Positions 1 through 10,554 of a stretch of DNA of 64,000 bases are shown piece after piece. The stretch is from Strongylocentrotus purpuratus (taxonomy: Eukaryota > Echinodermata > Echinoidea > Camarodonta > Strongylocentrotidae). Made by a program: the position numbers and the translations under genes. The first letter of the stretch is position 1. Every line of letters begins with the position of its first letter. The notes below the pieces were generated by a model. That model had not been told where the DNA came from. It ran no database searches and worked only from the letters and a program-made list of their open reading frames with translations. Where the stretch lies: contig NW_022145609.1 in the NCBI RefSeq assembly GCF_000002235.5, forward strand, positions 32,031,301 to 32,095,300, in the 5' to 3' direction.

Positions 1-200
1 AATAGGCCTAGGCGCAATTTAATTGTCAGAAGTGAAAGGGGTACTTATCAAAAGTAAAATAGGGGCACTTCTCTCAAATGTAAAGGGGCACTTACCAGAG
101 ATAAAAATCGGCACTTATTGGTATGAAAAAGGGACACTTATTGGAGGTGAAAAGGGCTCTTATTTAAAAGAATAAGTGCACTTATTAGAAAAGAAAAGTA
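1..200 (-). repeat. AAGTGCCCC minisatellite, reverse orientation, partial
   Basis: Degenerate units of about 25-30 bases read as GGGGCACTTAT or similar, separated by short A-rich pieces. On the reverse strand this is the unit ATAAGTGCCCC(TTTT) that also fills about 41000-42070 and part of 8985-9085. The left end lies outside the window. No reading frame is supported. Confidence 0.7.
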
Positions 201-226
201 AGCAACCGTAATGATCATCATCTTAA

Positions 227-476
227 CCACTTGACTGCTATTGGCTTAATACGCGTTCATACGCCCTGTGCTACAGCATTTTTGTACTGTAAAAACAAAT
301 GTACACTGTACACAAAAATGCCAGATTTTTTTGGGAATAACGCCATCTACTGTTAAAGACCTGTATAACAGCATTGCAGTGCTAATTACACAGTAGGGCT
401 TGGCATTATGCAGTGCTACGGTCATGAAATTGCAATGCCCTAAGCATGTACATGTACGTGGTCCGCAGTCAAGTGG
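227..476. mobile_element. piggyBac-like MITE with TTAA duplication
   Basis: The ends are a 12-base inverted repeat, CCACTTGACTGC at the left and its complement GCAGTCAAGTGG at the right. Both are flanked directly by TTAA (223-226 and 477-480). TTAA target duplication with ends starting in C is the piggyBac pattern, so this is most likely a 250-bp non-autonomous derivative. No coding sequence is present. Confidence 0.75.
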
Positions 477-515
477 TTAAAGGCTAAGTCCACTCCAAAA
501 ATAATTTGCCTTTAA

Positions 516-1048
516 AGGTACTGTGTCCCATTTGCAGGCCAAAACAATGAAAAAGTTAAATTCAAACTGCATGTGAAAGATAATACTAATTTAGAACTTC
601 CCTAAAAAAGGTGGGGCTTGAAAATGTCTTCAAGTGGAAAAATAATGACTATTAGTTGTCAAATCGACTTTAGGGCTATAGAGCCCAAAAGTAATAGTCT
701 TGATTTTCAGACAATTGTACCGAATGGTCATACGTTTTATGCTGCGCAAAGATTCAATCAGTTTAATCTTGGCCATCACAAGAAGCGGGTTATTGATGTA
801 GACAAATGCTTATGTACCCTTTACAACTCTTTTCATGTATGTTATTACCAAAGAAGAAAAAAAAGCCAGTCAGTCAATCAATAGTGTCTGGCAGTGAAGT
901 CTAGCAAGTAAACGGGTTTCCTTGCATAATTTGAATATGAGGACACTGCTAACGTTTAAATTTCACAGATAGGACATACATGACATATTCATAATTCCTG
1001 CAAAGTTCTACAGCATTTGAGGTTGGCTGCAAAAGGGACATAGTACCT
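516..1048. mobile_element. TTAA-flanked MITE, Kolobok- or piggyBac-like
   Basis: Inverted ends AGGTACTGTGTCCC... and ...GGGACATAGTACCT stay similar for about 25 bases, out to GCAGG/GGCTGC. TTAA lies on both sides (512-515 and 1049-1052). Ends starting AGG with TTAA duplication fit Kolobok better than piggyBac. An 88-codon frame at 618-884 lies inside, resembles no family I know, and is taken as chance. Confidence 0.75.
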
Positions 1049-1099
1049 TTAAATTAGTATAACAAAACCGTGACTTATTTATTCTTTATCATGCAACTG

Positions 1100-1452
1100 C
1101 TCACTGCACCTGCACTTGCACCGCACCCTCTTGATCACTCAGTTTTTCGAAGAGAGTTATGTCGCCAATTCTTTTTACGAGGCCGCCATCCATCTCCAGC
1201 CTAACCGCTCACGATGGTGGTCTCCTGCGTTCCAAATTACCTCTCTAATTTATTGAAAATATTTCATATTTCTTATGTTATTGTATACTTCGTACATGTT
1301 TATCGAATGATATAATTGTACATGATTTTTCATTCCATTACTTTTGTAAACATTGTATTCATTGTATTTGTTATTGTTCGAAATTTTGTACTTTGACTTT
1401 GAATTTGTATATTTTTGAACGCAGAAATAAAATCAATCAAACAAACAAACGT
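1100..1452 (+). mobile_element. 5'-truncated LINE-like 3' end with CAAA tail
   Basis: An AT-rich stretch ends in AATAAAATCAATCAAACAAACAAAC at about 1426-1450. A CAAA-type simple-repeat tail after an AATAAA-like block is what non-LTR retrotransposon 3' ends look like, and the LINE at 57570-61400 ends in the same type of tail. I see no reverse transcriptase sequence upstream, so only the 3' untranslated part would be present. Confidence 0.4.
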
Positions 1453-2440
1453 AAGAAATTTCTGATATGTGCCCTTTAATCGTAATTTTGACTATGATGA
1501 AGTATCGAAATAAAAAATGGTGTTGATTGAGCTTGTAGAGAATTGTCTCAGCTACATCATATCGAAATTTGGAAGAAAATTGATCAACATTTACGGAGAT
1601 ACAATCAATGTTACATAAATATGCTGACGTCTTTATATGCAAATTCGTATTTTGAGTTCCAAGGCCATTATGATGATGTCACGATACACTTAATGGCCAA
1701 ATGAGACATGGAATCATATTTCTGACTCATGCTCTATCTGAATATGAAAAAACATTGAAGGTCACGGTTCATTTCAAAGAGCTAAAATGGATTTTGTATA
1801 GGCATGTTTTTGCCCATATATGCAATGTAATAAAAGAGCTCGCGCGCACGGACATTTATCTTGAATTGACGCTCATCTTGTTATTAATGGTCATAAAGAG
1901 ATAAACATGGTATCAATTTCCTTGAAAAAATATGAGAAATATCATGAAAGAAAAAAAAAAAGGCGATTCTATGTTGTGTAATGGTGTTACGCGCGAAAAT
2001 GCGTGTGTGCACGATTTTTTATAAAAATGCTTAAAATGACCTGTATGCAAAATAAATTTGAGACGATTTTGAGCATTTAAAATTTTTGCACGCGCACTGA
2101 CGCGCGGACGTACGTGCACGCGCGCGATTTTCGACCTGAAATTAACTGGACTGATATTGACCTTGATCATGATAAATATGAATGAGAAATACCTTTTGGT
2201 TATGAAGATATGATCATGAGATGATTTTCAGAAAATTTCACATGGCGCCTAGATGACGTCACCAGTCAAGGTCAAGGTTGGAAACCTTACCGTGTCTTGT
2301 CCATATGCCTATACATATGTGTGCCAAATATCAAAGCATTTGATTGAACCATTTCAAAGTAACCTTGCTAACAAAAAAGTGGGTGGAAATAAGAAAAATA
2401 AAGAATAAAGAATAAACAATAAAGAATAATAAAGGCAATT
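1453..2440. other. AT-rich interspersed repeat, no gene
   Basis: AT-rich sequence with CG-rich cores such as CGCGCGCACG near 1840 and CACGCGCGCG near 2115, ending in AAAGAAT-type units at 2390-2435. It reads like a non-coding interspersed repeat. The short open frames at 1433-2170 show no recognisable protein features. It may be one element together with the hairpin block that follows. Confidence 0.4.
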
Positions 2441-2454
2441 TTAACAAAAATATA

Positions 2455-2643
2455 AGGTGGTCTGTATTAGATACAGCCCACCTAATAAATAATAATGAAT
2501 AATAAAGGCAATTTTAACAAAAATATAAGGTGGTCTGTATGATATACAGCCCACCTGATAAATAGGTCTAAATAAATAAAGAAATAAAGAAAGAAAATTC
2601 TGACGAAAACAATAGGTGATCTGTCGATATCGACAGACCACCT
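2455..2643. repeat. Three tandem hairpins
   Basis: Near-perfect palindromes at 2455-2483, 2528-2556 and 2614-2643, each starting AGGTGRTCTGT and ending CCACCT, spaced by AT-rich copies of a common spacer. The third has a different inner stem (CTGTCGAT/ATCGACAG in place of CTGTAT/ATACAG) but still pairs. Each is followed by CTAAT or CTGAT, which recalls Helitron 3' ends, but the spacing is not typical. Confidence 0.7.
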
Positions 2644-2649
2644 AATAAT

Positions 2650-4045
2650 TTTTTTTTTTTAAAATAGGTGGTGGCCCCCAAAAAGGAAGCGGGCGGGGAC
2701 GCTAAACATGTATATTTTTATTTAATGGCCTTACTGTTGTTAATCACTGTTGTTAGCAGGGTTAGGTTAGGGGGTGTTGCACAACTTGCACAGCACAGCA
2801 TAGACCGAAAGCTTCAGTCTCTGATATCGATGGTTGTTCCGCTGAAATTGCATCTGGCTCCTCTGACCGCCTCTAGGCTCTAGACAGACTTCTACATGTG
2901 TACGGTAGGTCTACCGTATGTGCCGGCGTAAAGGCCTTAGTATTTTTGGAAGAGAAAATATCAAAAAGTCAGGGTGCGGCCTTTGCGGCGAAAGAGTAAA
3001 AAAAAACAAAACATAAGTCAAAACCAGCACAATTTGCACATATATCTATGGGACTATGCTACGAACGGTAAAATAACTATAAAACTATACCACTGTGGTA
3101 CAGGACATTTCCACACATCTTACCGACAATTTTATCTTGCATTGTTGCATTAAGACGAAAATAAACTTCCTAAAACAACATTTTGCTGATAGATCTTGAT
3201 CTAAGTTCAAGCCAATGCATTGCAAAAGTAAAGTAAAGGAAGGGAACGTTTAACGTAGCTGCTGCGAAGCATCCATCCAAAGTCGCCATTTTGTTTTCCA
3301 TTTCATGCAATTTTGCATTACAGTACCGTACATTGTAGTAGATCTAGGGTATAGACTATATCGGACACCAAATCTGCCTGCGATCACTTTTTTTAGCTTA
3401 ACTTCCGGTAAATTATAAGAATAATGATGAATTTGGTATCAGTTTGTAATAAAACTTTTACGAGAAAATTATGATTATTTTGTTTCGTCTATTTTTTTGT
3501 TTTTTTTCCCTCTTTGAAATGTCAAAGTTTGGGGTGTGGCCAATGCGGCACTGCGGCCTTATCGCCAGCAAATACAGTATGGAGAATGTCAACAAATGAC
3601 AGTTTTATTAAAGAAATGACCCATTTCAGCATTTATTTCTGTCTAAGCACAGCGATACCTTCAAAGAAAACCATAGGGTCTATATTTGAGACCCTAAGTA
3701 ACATTTCATACAAAAAGTAGGCTAGGCCACTCCAGCAAAACATAGAGTCAATGCCAATGCGTATTGACCTCTAGCACTGCATGCTTGCTGTGAGGCGGGT
3801 ATTTTTAGACCCATACACAAATACACACACCACACAATATTGCATAGACTGTACACAATCATGTCGATGCAGCTGTAAGCAAAGTTTGACACTAGACTTA
3901 CAATTTGAATTTTTAAATTATTCTTTTTAACATCAGTAGTCTAAGTTTAAAAAAAAATGTATTTTACTGCTATTTAGGTGTCATCAATTGTCACTAAAGT
4001 ACCGATTTTGAGTGAAATCAGTTGAGTTTTGTACAGTGGTGTTTG
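2650..4045. other. Stretch without recognisable gene
   Basis: Mixed-composition sequence with short open frames only. A G-rich phrase near 2970-2990 (GGTGCGGCCTTTGCGGCG) has a loose echo at 3530-3560. No splice-bounded exon, RNA gene or bounded transposon could be supported. Confidence 0.4.
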
Positions 4046-4052
4046 ATATGTA

Positions 4053-5936
4053 CCCCTCGTACATATATTTAATCTATGAATGACCACTGGTGTTGTACCC
4101 ATGTAAATGAAAATTGCAAAGGTTGTGCCCATTTCTAAAAAGGGTGATGCCCTTATTATGAATAATTATCGTCCTATTTCTTTGTTGAATTCCTTTTCTA
4201 AAATTCTTGAGAAGCTAATGTATACTCGGACGATAACATTTATGATGAATGCTAACATTTTGTCTAATTTTCAGTTTGGTTTTCGTGAAAAACACACTAC
4301 CACTCATGCTATTCTACATTTGGTTGATAAGATATCCAGTGCCTTAGATGCACGCATGCATACAGTTGGTGTCTTCTTAGACTACTCTAAAGCGTTTGAT
4401 ACTGTAAATCATTATATTTTAATAGATAAACTGTGCCATTATGGTGTAAGGGGAATAGCATTAGATTGGTTTAGAAGCTACTTAACAAATAGGAAACAGT
4501 TTGTTACTTTAAATGGAATTGATTCAGATTTGCGGGACGTCACTTGTGGGGTCCCACAGGGATCCCTTCTAGGCCCGCTTTTGTTTATTGTGTATATTAA
4601 CGATTTTCAACTTTCCGCAAAAATGTTATCATTCATTTTATTTGCAGACGACTCGAGTGTATTTTTCTCTCACAGAAATCCACAAACTCTTTTGCAGACT
4701 GTAAACTCTGAGTTGACAAATGCGACTTTGTGGATTCATGCAAACAAGTTGTCTTTAAATCTTAAAAAAACTAATTATATGCTCTTTAGTAATTCCCTGA
4801 GTATATTGCCTGGAAATATAATGTTCAATGGTGTTGAGATTGAAAGAGTATCTACATTTAAATTTCTTGGCCTGCATATTGATGAACATTTAAATTGGAA
4901 GTATCATATTAGTAAACTTTGTAAATTATTGTCAAGAAATACTGGTGTAATTTATAAATTGAAATCTGTGTTCCCACTGAATATTTTACGCATGTTGTAC
5001 GGAACTTTAATTTTGCCATATTTGCACTATGGTGTGCTAGCTTGGGGCAACTCGTTCAAATCTCAAATGGATAAATTACTACTGGTACAGAAAAGAGTAA
5101 TACGAATTGTTTGTAATACACACTATCTTGCGCATACAGATGTTCTTTTTTATAATAGTAGTGTTTTGAAAGTTGAAGATATTTATCATTTACAACTAGG
5201 AGCTCTAATGTATGAATTGAATGCAGGTCTAATGCCAGTAGCCTTGGCTAGAATATTTAAGAAAAATAACCAAGTTCATAGTTATTCCACACGTCAGGCG
5301 CAAGCATATCACTTGCCTCTTGTTAGAACGCAATTTGCCCTTACTACTGTGGGGTCCACTGGACCTAGGTTTTGGAATTCCCTTGAACCAAGAATAGCGC
5401 AATCAGTCAGTATTTATGTATTTAAGCGCAAACTGAAGTTACTATATTTGAGTCGATATCGTCTAGATTTATAGTTGTGATCAATATTTAAGAAAATTAA
5501 TTACTATATAGGTCAGCATAATTCTACTCCCATCTCTCACATCTATTCATCTGTCTGTCTTTTTTTGTTTTTGTCTGTGTTTCAGTCCTGTTGCTCGTTG
5601 TATTTTCCTGTTTCTTTTGTTTATAGCCATTATTTAGTAGTCAGTAGATTTTATTTTATTATACTTATTTATGTTTATATTTTATCAGTTGTTTAGTTAG
5701 TTTAGTTTGTCAGCACTTAAATGTATGCATTATTCTTATCTGACGAGTTTTGTTCTTTTAGGACATTTTCATAAGCTACTCATGAGGGACCTTAAATCCA
5801 CAAGCCTTGCTTTCAACCAAGGTCACCTCATCTTTCTTTTGTAACGCCATATTCTGTAAACTTGTTATATTCATGTCATATTTGTAAAGTGTGTTATGAA
5901 AGAAAGATAAATAAAACTTGAAACTTGAAACTTGAG
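4053..5936 (+). mobile_element. 5'-truncated LINE (CR1/L2/Jockey-like group), copy 1
   Basis: A non-LTR retrotransposon fragment holding the reverse transcriptase, a 460-base 3' untranslated region and a tail of three AAACTTG units (about 5914-5936). The RT frame can be followed upstream of the open ATG to about 4053, where the residues PLVHIFNL and TTGVVP match the conserved stretch before the RT core. The endonuclease is missing. The same tail type ends the LINE at 51946-53650. Confidence 0.85.
4107..5474 (+). CDS. LINE reverse transcriptase, C-terminal part of ORF2
   Basis: This 455-residue open frame is a non-LTR retrotransposon reverse transcriptase, which copies element RNA into DNA at a nicked target. 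Residues near the start read KIAKVVPI and NYRPISLL. Motif A is LDYSKAFDTVNH (residues about 91-102), motif B is CGVPQGSLLGPLLF (about 148-161), and motif C is FADDSS with both catalytic aspartates (about 180-185). It continues through KLSLNLKKTN and FLGLHID to a C-terminal part ending GPRFWNSLEP and FKRKLKLLYL. The ATG is not the true start: the homologous frame runs upstream through two in-frame stops (TGA at 4077, TAA at 4104), so the copy is dead although its RT core is intact. It is a LINE gene, not a host gene. Confidence 0.9.
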   Translation: MKIAKVVPISKKGDALIMNNYRPISLLNSFSKILEKLMYTRTITFMMNANILSNFQFGFREKHTTTHAILHLVDKISSALDARMHTVGVFLDYSKAFDTVNHYILIDKLCHYGVRGIALDWFRSYLTNRKQFVTLNGIDSDLRDVTCGVPQGSLLGPLLFIVYINDFQLSAKMLSFILFADDSSVFFSHRNPQTLLQTVNSELTNATLWIHANKLSLNLKKTNYMLFSNSLSILPGNIMFNGVEIERVSTFKFLGLHIDEHLNWKYHISKLCKLLSRNTGVIYKLKSVFPLNILRMLYGTLILPYLHYGVLAWGNSFKSQMDKLLLVQKRVIRIVCNTHYLAHTDVLFYNSSVLKVEDIYHLQLGALMYELNAGLMPVALARIFKKNNQVHSYSTRQAQAYHLPLVRTQFALTTVGSTGPRFWNSLEPRIAQSVSIYVFKRKLKLLYLSRYRLDL

Positions 5937-5982
5937 AATCAAAAGCACAGCTTTTACTACACAGCCAGGATAGTGATGCTCC

Positions 5983-6159
5983 CAGGCGCGTACGCAGGAT
6001 TTTTTCAAGGGGGGGGGTTTTAACATTTATAAATCGGTCCGAAAATTTTGCAACGACTCAGCCAGCCGCTGAATAAGCGGGGGGGGGGGGGTAAGAGGAC
6101 ACATTTTTTTTTTTTTTGGTCCCAAAAAAATCGCAACGACTCAGCCGACCGCTGAATAA

Positions 6160-6223
<64 letters not shown>

Positions 6224-6444
6224 TTTTTTTTTTTTTGGTCTCGAAATTTGGAAATTTGACATTTTGCTCCGTTGGGGGGGGGGGGGGGGGGGGGGGGGGT
6301 AAGAGGACACTTTTTTTTTTTTTTTTGGTCTCGAAATTTGGAAATTTGACATTTTGCTCCGTTGGGGGGGGGGGGGGGGGGGGTAAGGTCACCTTTTTTA
6401 GGTCGGCCATGGGAATAATTTTTTTTTTTTTTTTTTTTTTTAAT

Positions 6445-6478
<34 letters not shown>

Positions 6479-6586
6479 AAAGGGGGGGATTTTAGGTTTT
6501 TTTTAGGGGGGTTTACACACAAAAAATTTCCAAAGGGGAGGGTTTAACCCCCCAAAACCCCCCCCCCCCCCCTGCGTACGCGCCTG
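5983..6586. mobile_element. hAT MITE with perfect 8-bp duplication
   Basis: The ends are CAGGCGCGTACGCAGG and its exact complement, flanked by the perfect duplication GATGCTCC (5975-5982 and 6587-6594). An 8-bp duplication with CAGG..CCTG ends is the hAT pattern. The interior is a tandem repeat of about 74 bases (GGTAAGAGGACAC, T run, GGTCTCGAAATTTGG, TTGCTCCGTTG) joined by G runs, one of them about 62 bases long at 6160-6221. No transposase. The proline-rich open frames here are translated C runs. Confidence 0.92.
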
Positions 6587-6594
6587 GATGCTCC

Positions 6595-7670
6595 TATGTG
6601 TGGGCTAGACCTACACAATTTTTTCATCAACCTTCAACAATGTTACCGACTAGATCTAGATTAGTCATGCTAGTAAAAGTAAAAGCCTCCCAAGTTCAGT
6701 TATTTGGGCCATTATTTTCTTTATTAGGCCTAGGTGGATATTCGGAGCTGAGAAGCGTAGAGTAAAGGAAGGGTAATCGACCAGCTCCATTCTTCGGCTG
6801 ATCCGTTGGATGCATGGTAAAATCCCCTTAAAATACATCGCATAATAGCATATCACATATCCCACACATACCAAACCATGCCAGAGTCACTGAAGAACCA
6901 CATTTGCAATCGAAAATATATCCTAAAATATCATATTTTAGCGATGTAATCGGCGGTCCCGCTACCGAAATCTGAAAAATCGAGTAGATCTATCTTACGC
7001 GTGTCTGTAAGAAATATGGGTACCATAAAATGAGCTTTATTTCAAGTATTTTTCAGATTTAGAGCCCGATTTTGTGTTAGTCGCAAGCTCAAAAGTATCT
7101 CATCGCATGTATTAAATCAATGCAGCCGCACACCGCAACGCACGATATGTCCGTCTAATTCAGATTCCAATTTCCGATCACGGCAGTGCTAGTTTTCGAC
7201 CAGGCGAGCACCGGATACCTGCTCCGAGCGCTTCCTATTGACTTTGTACTAGGTCAAAAGCTAGGTCAAAACAGTGAAAATTGAAATGAATTTTGTCATG
7301 GCAATTCGGGATTTTTTTCTGGGATTCTTTATTGTTTAAATAATAATAATATTTGCTTCATGATTTGAACAAGAAATGATAATAAATAGGAAGTAAAGAG
7401 TCCAAAAAAAATAGGATTTTGTCTTAAGTGGCCGAAACCCGGCTCCTTTACTCTACGCGAATCCAATGCAGTAATGAGGGGCACATAAGCTGAAGCTTCA
7501 AGCGCCAGTAAAAGTAGACCTCTCTAAGTAACAAAATGAATTTGGTACAAATCATTTTGTAAAAAATCAATTCGTTACAAATTTTGTTTACAAAATGAGG
7601 TGATTTTATACCGAAAACTAGGGTAACACTTGGCGCCCCTTGGATAGCTAGATTCTGAGAACGAACACGA
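6595..7670. other. Stretch without recognisable gene
   Basis: Mixed sequence with only short frames. CGTAGAGTAAAGGA near 6757 recurs inverted near 7456, which could be a pair of old transposon ends, but no flanking duplication supports it. The frames at 6665-6874 and 7448-7705 show no family features. Confidence 0.35.
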
Positions 7671-7674
7671 TCTG

Positions 7675-8013
7675 ACACCAACGCAATTTCATACAAATTT
7701 AGCAAAATTGCAATATCTCCCTAGACTAGAAGTCTAGATCTACGTCTATGCTGGTACTCGTCAAAAGCCTTTCAGCAACTATGCTTACCTGTCCGATGTG
7801 GGTGACGAAACCGAACTTCTGAAACTGCTTCTCATGATTCTCATGACACCAACGCAATTTCATACAATTTTAGCAAAATTGCAATATCTCCCTACGTCTA
7901 TATGCTGGTAGGGTCTAGATCTACTCGTCAAAAGCCTTTTCAGCAACTATGCTTACCTGTCCGATGTGGGTGACGAAACCGAACTTCTGAAACTGCTTCT
8001 CATGATTCGTGTA
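7675..8013. repeat. Tandem duplication of about 170 bases
   Basis: Two adjacent copies (7675-7845 and 7846-8013), each starting ACACCAACGCAATTTCATAC and ending TGCTTCTCATGATTC. They differ by short indels around AGTCTAGATC/GGTCTAGATC. Each holds the same intact splice-donor-like site on the minus strand (CAG|GTAAGC). The copies are close enough that the event looks fairly recent. Confidence 0.85.
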
Positions 8014-8033
8014 AAATATGCAAAAGTTAAAAC
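7957..8033 (-). CDS. Possible internal coding exon, minus strand, partly duplicated
   Basis: On the minus strand, a 77-base interval lies between CTACTAG| (acceptor) and CAG|GTAAGC (strong donor). In one frame it reads 25 residues without a stop, including YTNHEKQFQKFGFVTHIGQ, which looks protein-like, but I do not recognise the family. The adjacent duplicate (7789-7840) keeps the donor and the last third of the exon but not the acceptor. No neighbouring exons could be confirmed, so this could be a host gene fragment, an old exon, or chance. Confidence 0.3.
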
Positions 8034-8039
8034 CTAGTA

Positions 8040-8820
8040 GACTATGAGAACTGTAGAGGGTCTATGAAGATTTGTTTTAGGGTCTAGAGTCTACACACCA
8101 GTCCAGGTGATAGAAAAAACGCAAGCTGTTTTTTTTATGGAAGCCAGACGTGGTGGATGACCGGTACATGGAGCGCTGGACGGTTTTGAGTGCCCGCGCT
8201 CCATTCCGCAGCTTTTCCACATATTATGCAGTTCAAATTCTGTCCGATTTTATATATTTTTTATGCTTCACATGTCACAGCGCAGTGTCTCCACCAGGTC
8301 TCGATCCATTCATACTCATAGCGAAAACTGAATGATAGGATCGAGTGTCGGCCTATATACGGTTGGACTCTGTGCTTCCTTCCCGCGCCCGCGTATCCAG
8401 GTATCACGTGAACATATCGCCACAAAGACAACTCGCCCCTAAACAACTCGCCACAATACCCTGGACATTTCGCCACAATACCCTGGACAACTCGCCACGG
8501 TCGAGTGTCCAGGGTGGGGTGCCTTTTCGGACAGCTCGCTGCTCGCCACACTTTTTTCCCCTCATGATTTCTAGATCTAAAATCCCTTATCTTAGATGAA
8601 ATTGTCATTTTTCATGATTTTTGTGTTTTAATAAACACAGTCATTACCAAGAATGAAGAATAAAGCTGATTTCCCTTGCAACAATAATATAGTTTTGACA
8701 AACCGAAGGCGTACGATTGCCAGATGTTGGGATAACTTCTCGGTATTTAGAGATCTATAATAACAGCGGCATTTTTCTGTCTCAGAATTTTTTTTATTGG
8801 TGGGAATTTATATATTTTCA
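8040..8820. other. Stretch without recognisable gene; small minisatellite
   Basis: A short minisatellite of about 27 bases (ACTCGCCACAATACCCTGGA and variants) lies at about 8425-8510. The open frames on both strands (8261-8608) only translate it. Nothing else in this stretch could be assigned. Confidence 0.4.
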
Positions 8821-8984
8821 TGGAAGGATACTGGAAGCACTGGCGTACTGATGGGGGGGGGGCAGTTGACCCACGAAATAAAATTGAAATGTGGTTTATT
8901 TCTAGATTTTCTGGGTTAGTTTCACACTTTAATCGCCCACAGTCAGAGGCGGCATTCTTGGTTGGGAGGGGGGGGGGCACTGTG

Positions 8985-9085
8985 CCCCCACTTTTTCAGG
9001 TTCCCCAAAGTGCCCCCTTATCCTTTGTAAATGTCCTTTTCCCTTCTGATAAGTGCCTACTTTTCTTTCTCCATGATGCACCTCT
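8985..9085 (+). repeat. AAGTGCCCC minisatellite fragment
   Basis: Short degenerate units AGTGCCCCC, AAGTGCCCCCTTAT and GATAAGTGCC, the same family as 1-200 (reverse) and 41000-42070. It follows a G-run boundary typical of the hAT-like elements of this window, beside a CACTGGCGTACTGATGGGG phrase that also occurs at 29307. Confidence 0.55.
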
Positions 9086-9299
9086 ATAATTCAAGGCATC
9101 TAAGAGCCCTTATAATAGTGCTTGCTTGCACGTTTATAGATGTTTAAATTATAATGTTACTCATAATTACATAAAAGAACTTTTCAGTCTTTCTTCATTA
9201 GATTGTGCTTAATATTCGTCGTGTAATTTTTCAAATGGGACCTTATACTATTTGCTCGCTTGCTCGAAAATCAATATTTTCACTCCCCCCCCCCCTGAA

Positions 9300-10500
9300 T
9301 CAGCAGCAAAGCACTAAAATTGATTAATATTTAGTAACCAAAAAGAACATTAAAAACTAATAAAACCTGAATTGAATCAAATTAAAATGTTATTCAATTC
9401 AAAGAAAAGGAAAGTGAACTGGAATTAAAATTTCCTAAACATTCCGCATGTCCCTTTATTCATCAATGGGGCATTTTATAATAGCGATACTCCTGGTAAT
9501 TTATTGTGAGAGGATGGGAAAGCGTGTGTGTATTTTTTATTATAGGGGTGAGAAGACATGAGCCCCTGAACACTGATGGGGGGGGGGGGGGGGCAGTTGC
9601 TCCCCGACTAAAATTGCAAAGTGGTTTATTTCTAATTCGATACCAGTGATTTACAATTGTTGCTGAAATGACATGATTTTCATGGATTTTTTCTCATTTT
9701 TTAATATAAATAATACCTTTTTATGCGTTTGTTGGAAAAATTACAATCAGGCAACCAACAAAATGCTCATTTTGAAGCCTTCATGTCAGGGCCTGCAGGA
9801 CGGTGGGGTTCAGGGGCTCGAGCCCTCCACACTTTTTTGAAAAAGTATGTTAAAGAGAAAGAGGAAGAAAGAACGAGTGGCCTGCTTGTTTCAGAAATGA
9901 GGTATCAAAATATGCTGATCTTGGCGTAATTAAATGCCTAAATCCCCCGAGCTTACAGGGGCTCCGTCCTCTGGACCCCACTAACGGCCCTAACGCGGGC
10001 CCATGGATGCTCATCGGACCGTAAGTACATACCTAAAACCCCTGAGCTTCTGGGGGCTCCACCCCCCTTGACCCCTGCCGGGGCGCGTCATTTTTTTTCT
10101 GCGGCACAGATTGGGGCTTTTTTTTAAAAAGAGGTCTTGATTTAACCCTAACCCTAACCCTAAACTTTCCTATAGGCTCAACACGCACCTAACCCCAATC
10201 TGTGCCGCAGAAAAAAATAACGCTGCCGGGGCAAAGCCCCTGGACCCCACTCCACGTCAATTTGCGCTCGACTCACTTTGCTCGCTATACGCTCTACCAG
10301 ATTGTTGATACTCCACTTCGAAAAACGTTGCGCCAGGGGCCTGCATGTTACGTGTAAGAGTGGTGGCGATGCCAGATTTTTCTTCTGCCCCCAAAACGTT
10401 TTTGCGCATTACGCCACTGCCCCTGGAAGGTGAGCCCCCTGGAATATCTCCCCCGGCCCACCCCCTCCCAACCGAATCCCAAAGTGCTTCCGGCGCGCCA
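9300..10500 (-). mobile_element. hAT-like element of the CAGGCGCCGGAAG family, reverse copy
   Basis: Read on the minus strand this copy follows 33613-34916: a GGCGC..CCGGAAGC end near 10490, the block GCATCRCCACC with TTACRTGCAGGCCCC near 10345-10375, then the minisatellite (GAGCTTCYGGGGGCTCC...CCTAAAACCCC) at 9935-10080 and the pyrimidine/GAGCCC block near 9815. The left end is not resolved and no duplication was found. It is interrupted by the small element at 10085-10223. No coding sequence. Confidence 0.6.
10085..10223. mobile_element. 139-bp MITE with telomere-like core, Mutator-like 9-bp duplication
   Basis: Inverted ends GCGTCATTTTTTTTCTGCGG and the matching CCGCAGAAAAAAATAACGC continue into CACAGATTGGGG, about 30 bases in all. 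They are flanked by the perfect 9-bp repeat TGCCGGGGC (10076-10084 and 10224-10232). A 9-bp duplication is typical of Mutator-like elements. The loop holds three and a half telomere-type units, TTAACCCTAACCCTAACC (10141-10166). Confidence 0.8.
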
Positions 10501-10554
10501 AACTGGTTGCGATGTCAGGAATGCTAGTTTAACCTCTTTGGTATATTCCACTTA

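Noticed and set aside
6020-6522. Overlapping proline-rich and lysine-rich open frames
   Set aside because: They translate C, G and T/A homopolymers of a MITE; no domain and no plausible start.
6755-7458. Element bounded by inverted CGTAGAGTAAAGGA
   Set aside because: Only 14 bases pair, with no target duplication and no recurrence elsewhere in the window.
10141-10166. Telomere end or fusion site
   Set aside because: The CCCTAA units sit exactly in the loop of a TIR element with a 9-bp duplication, so carriage by a transposon explains them better.
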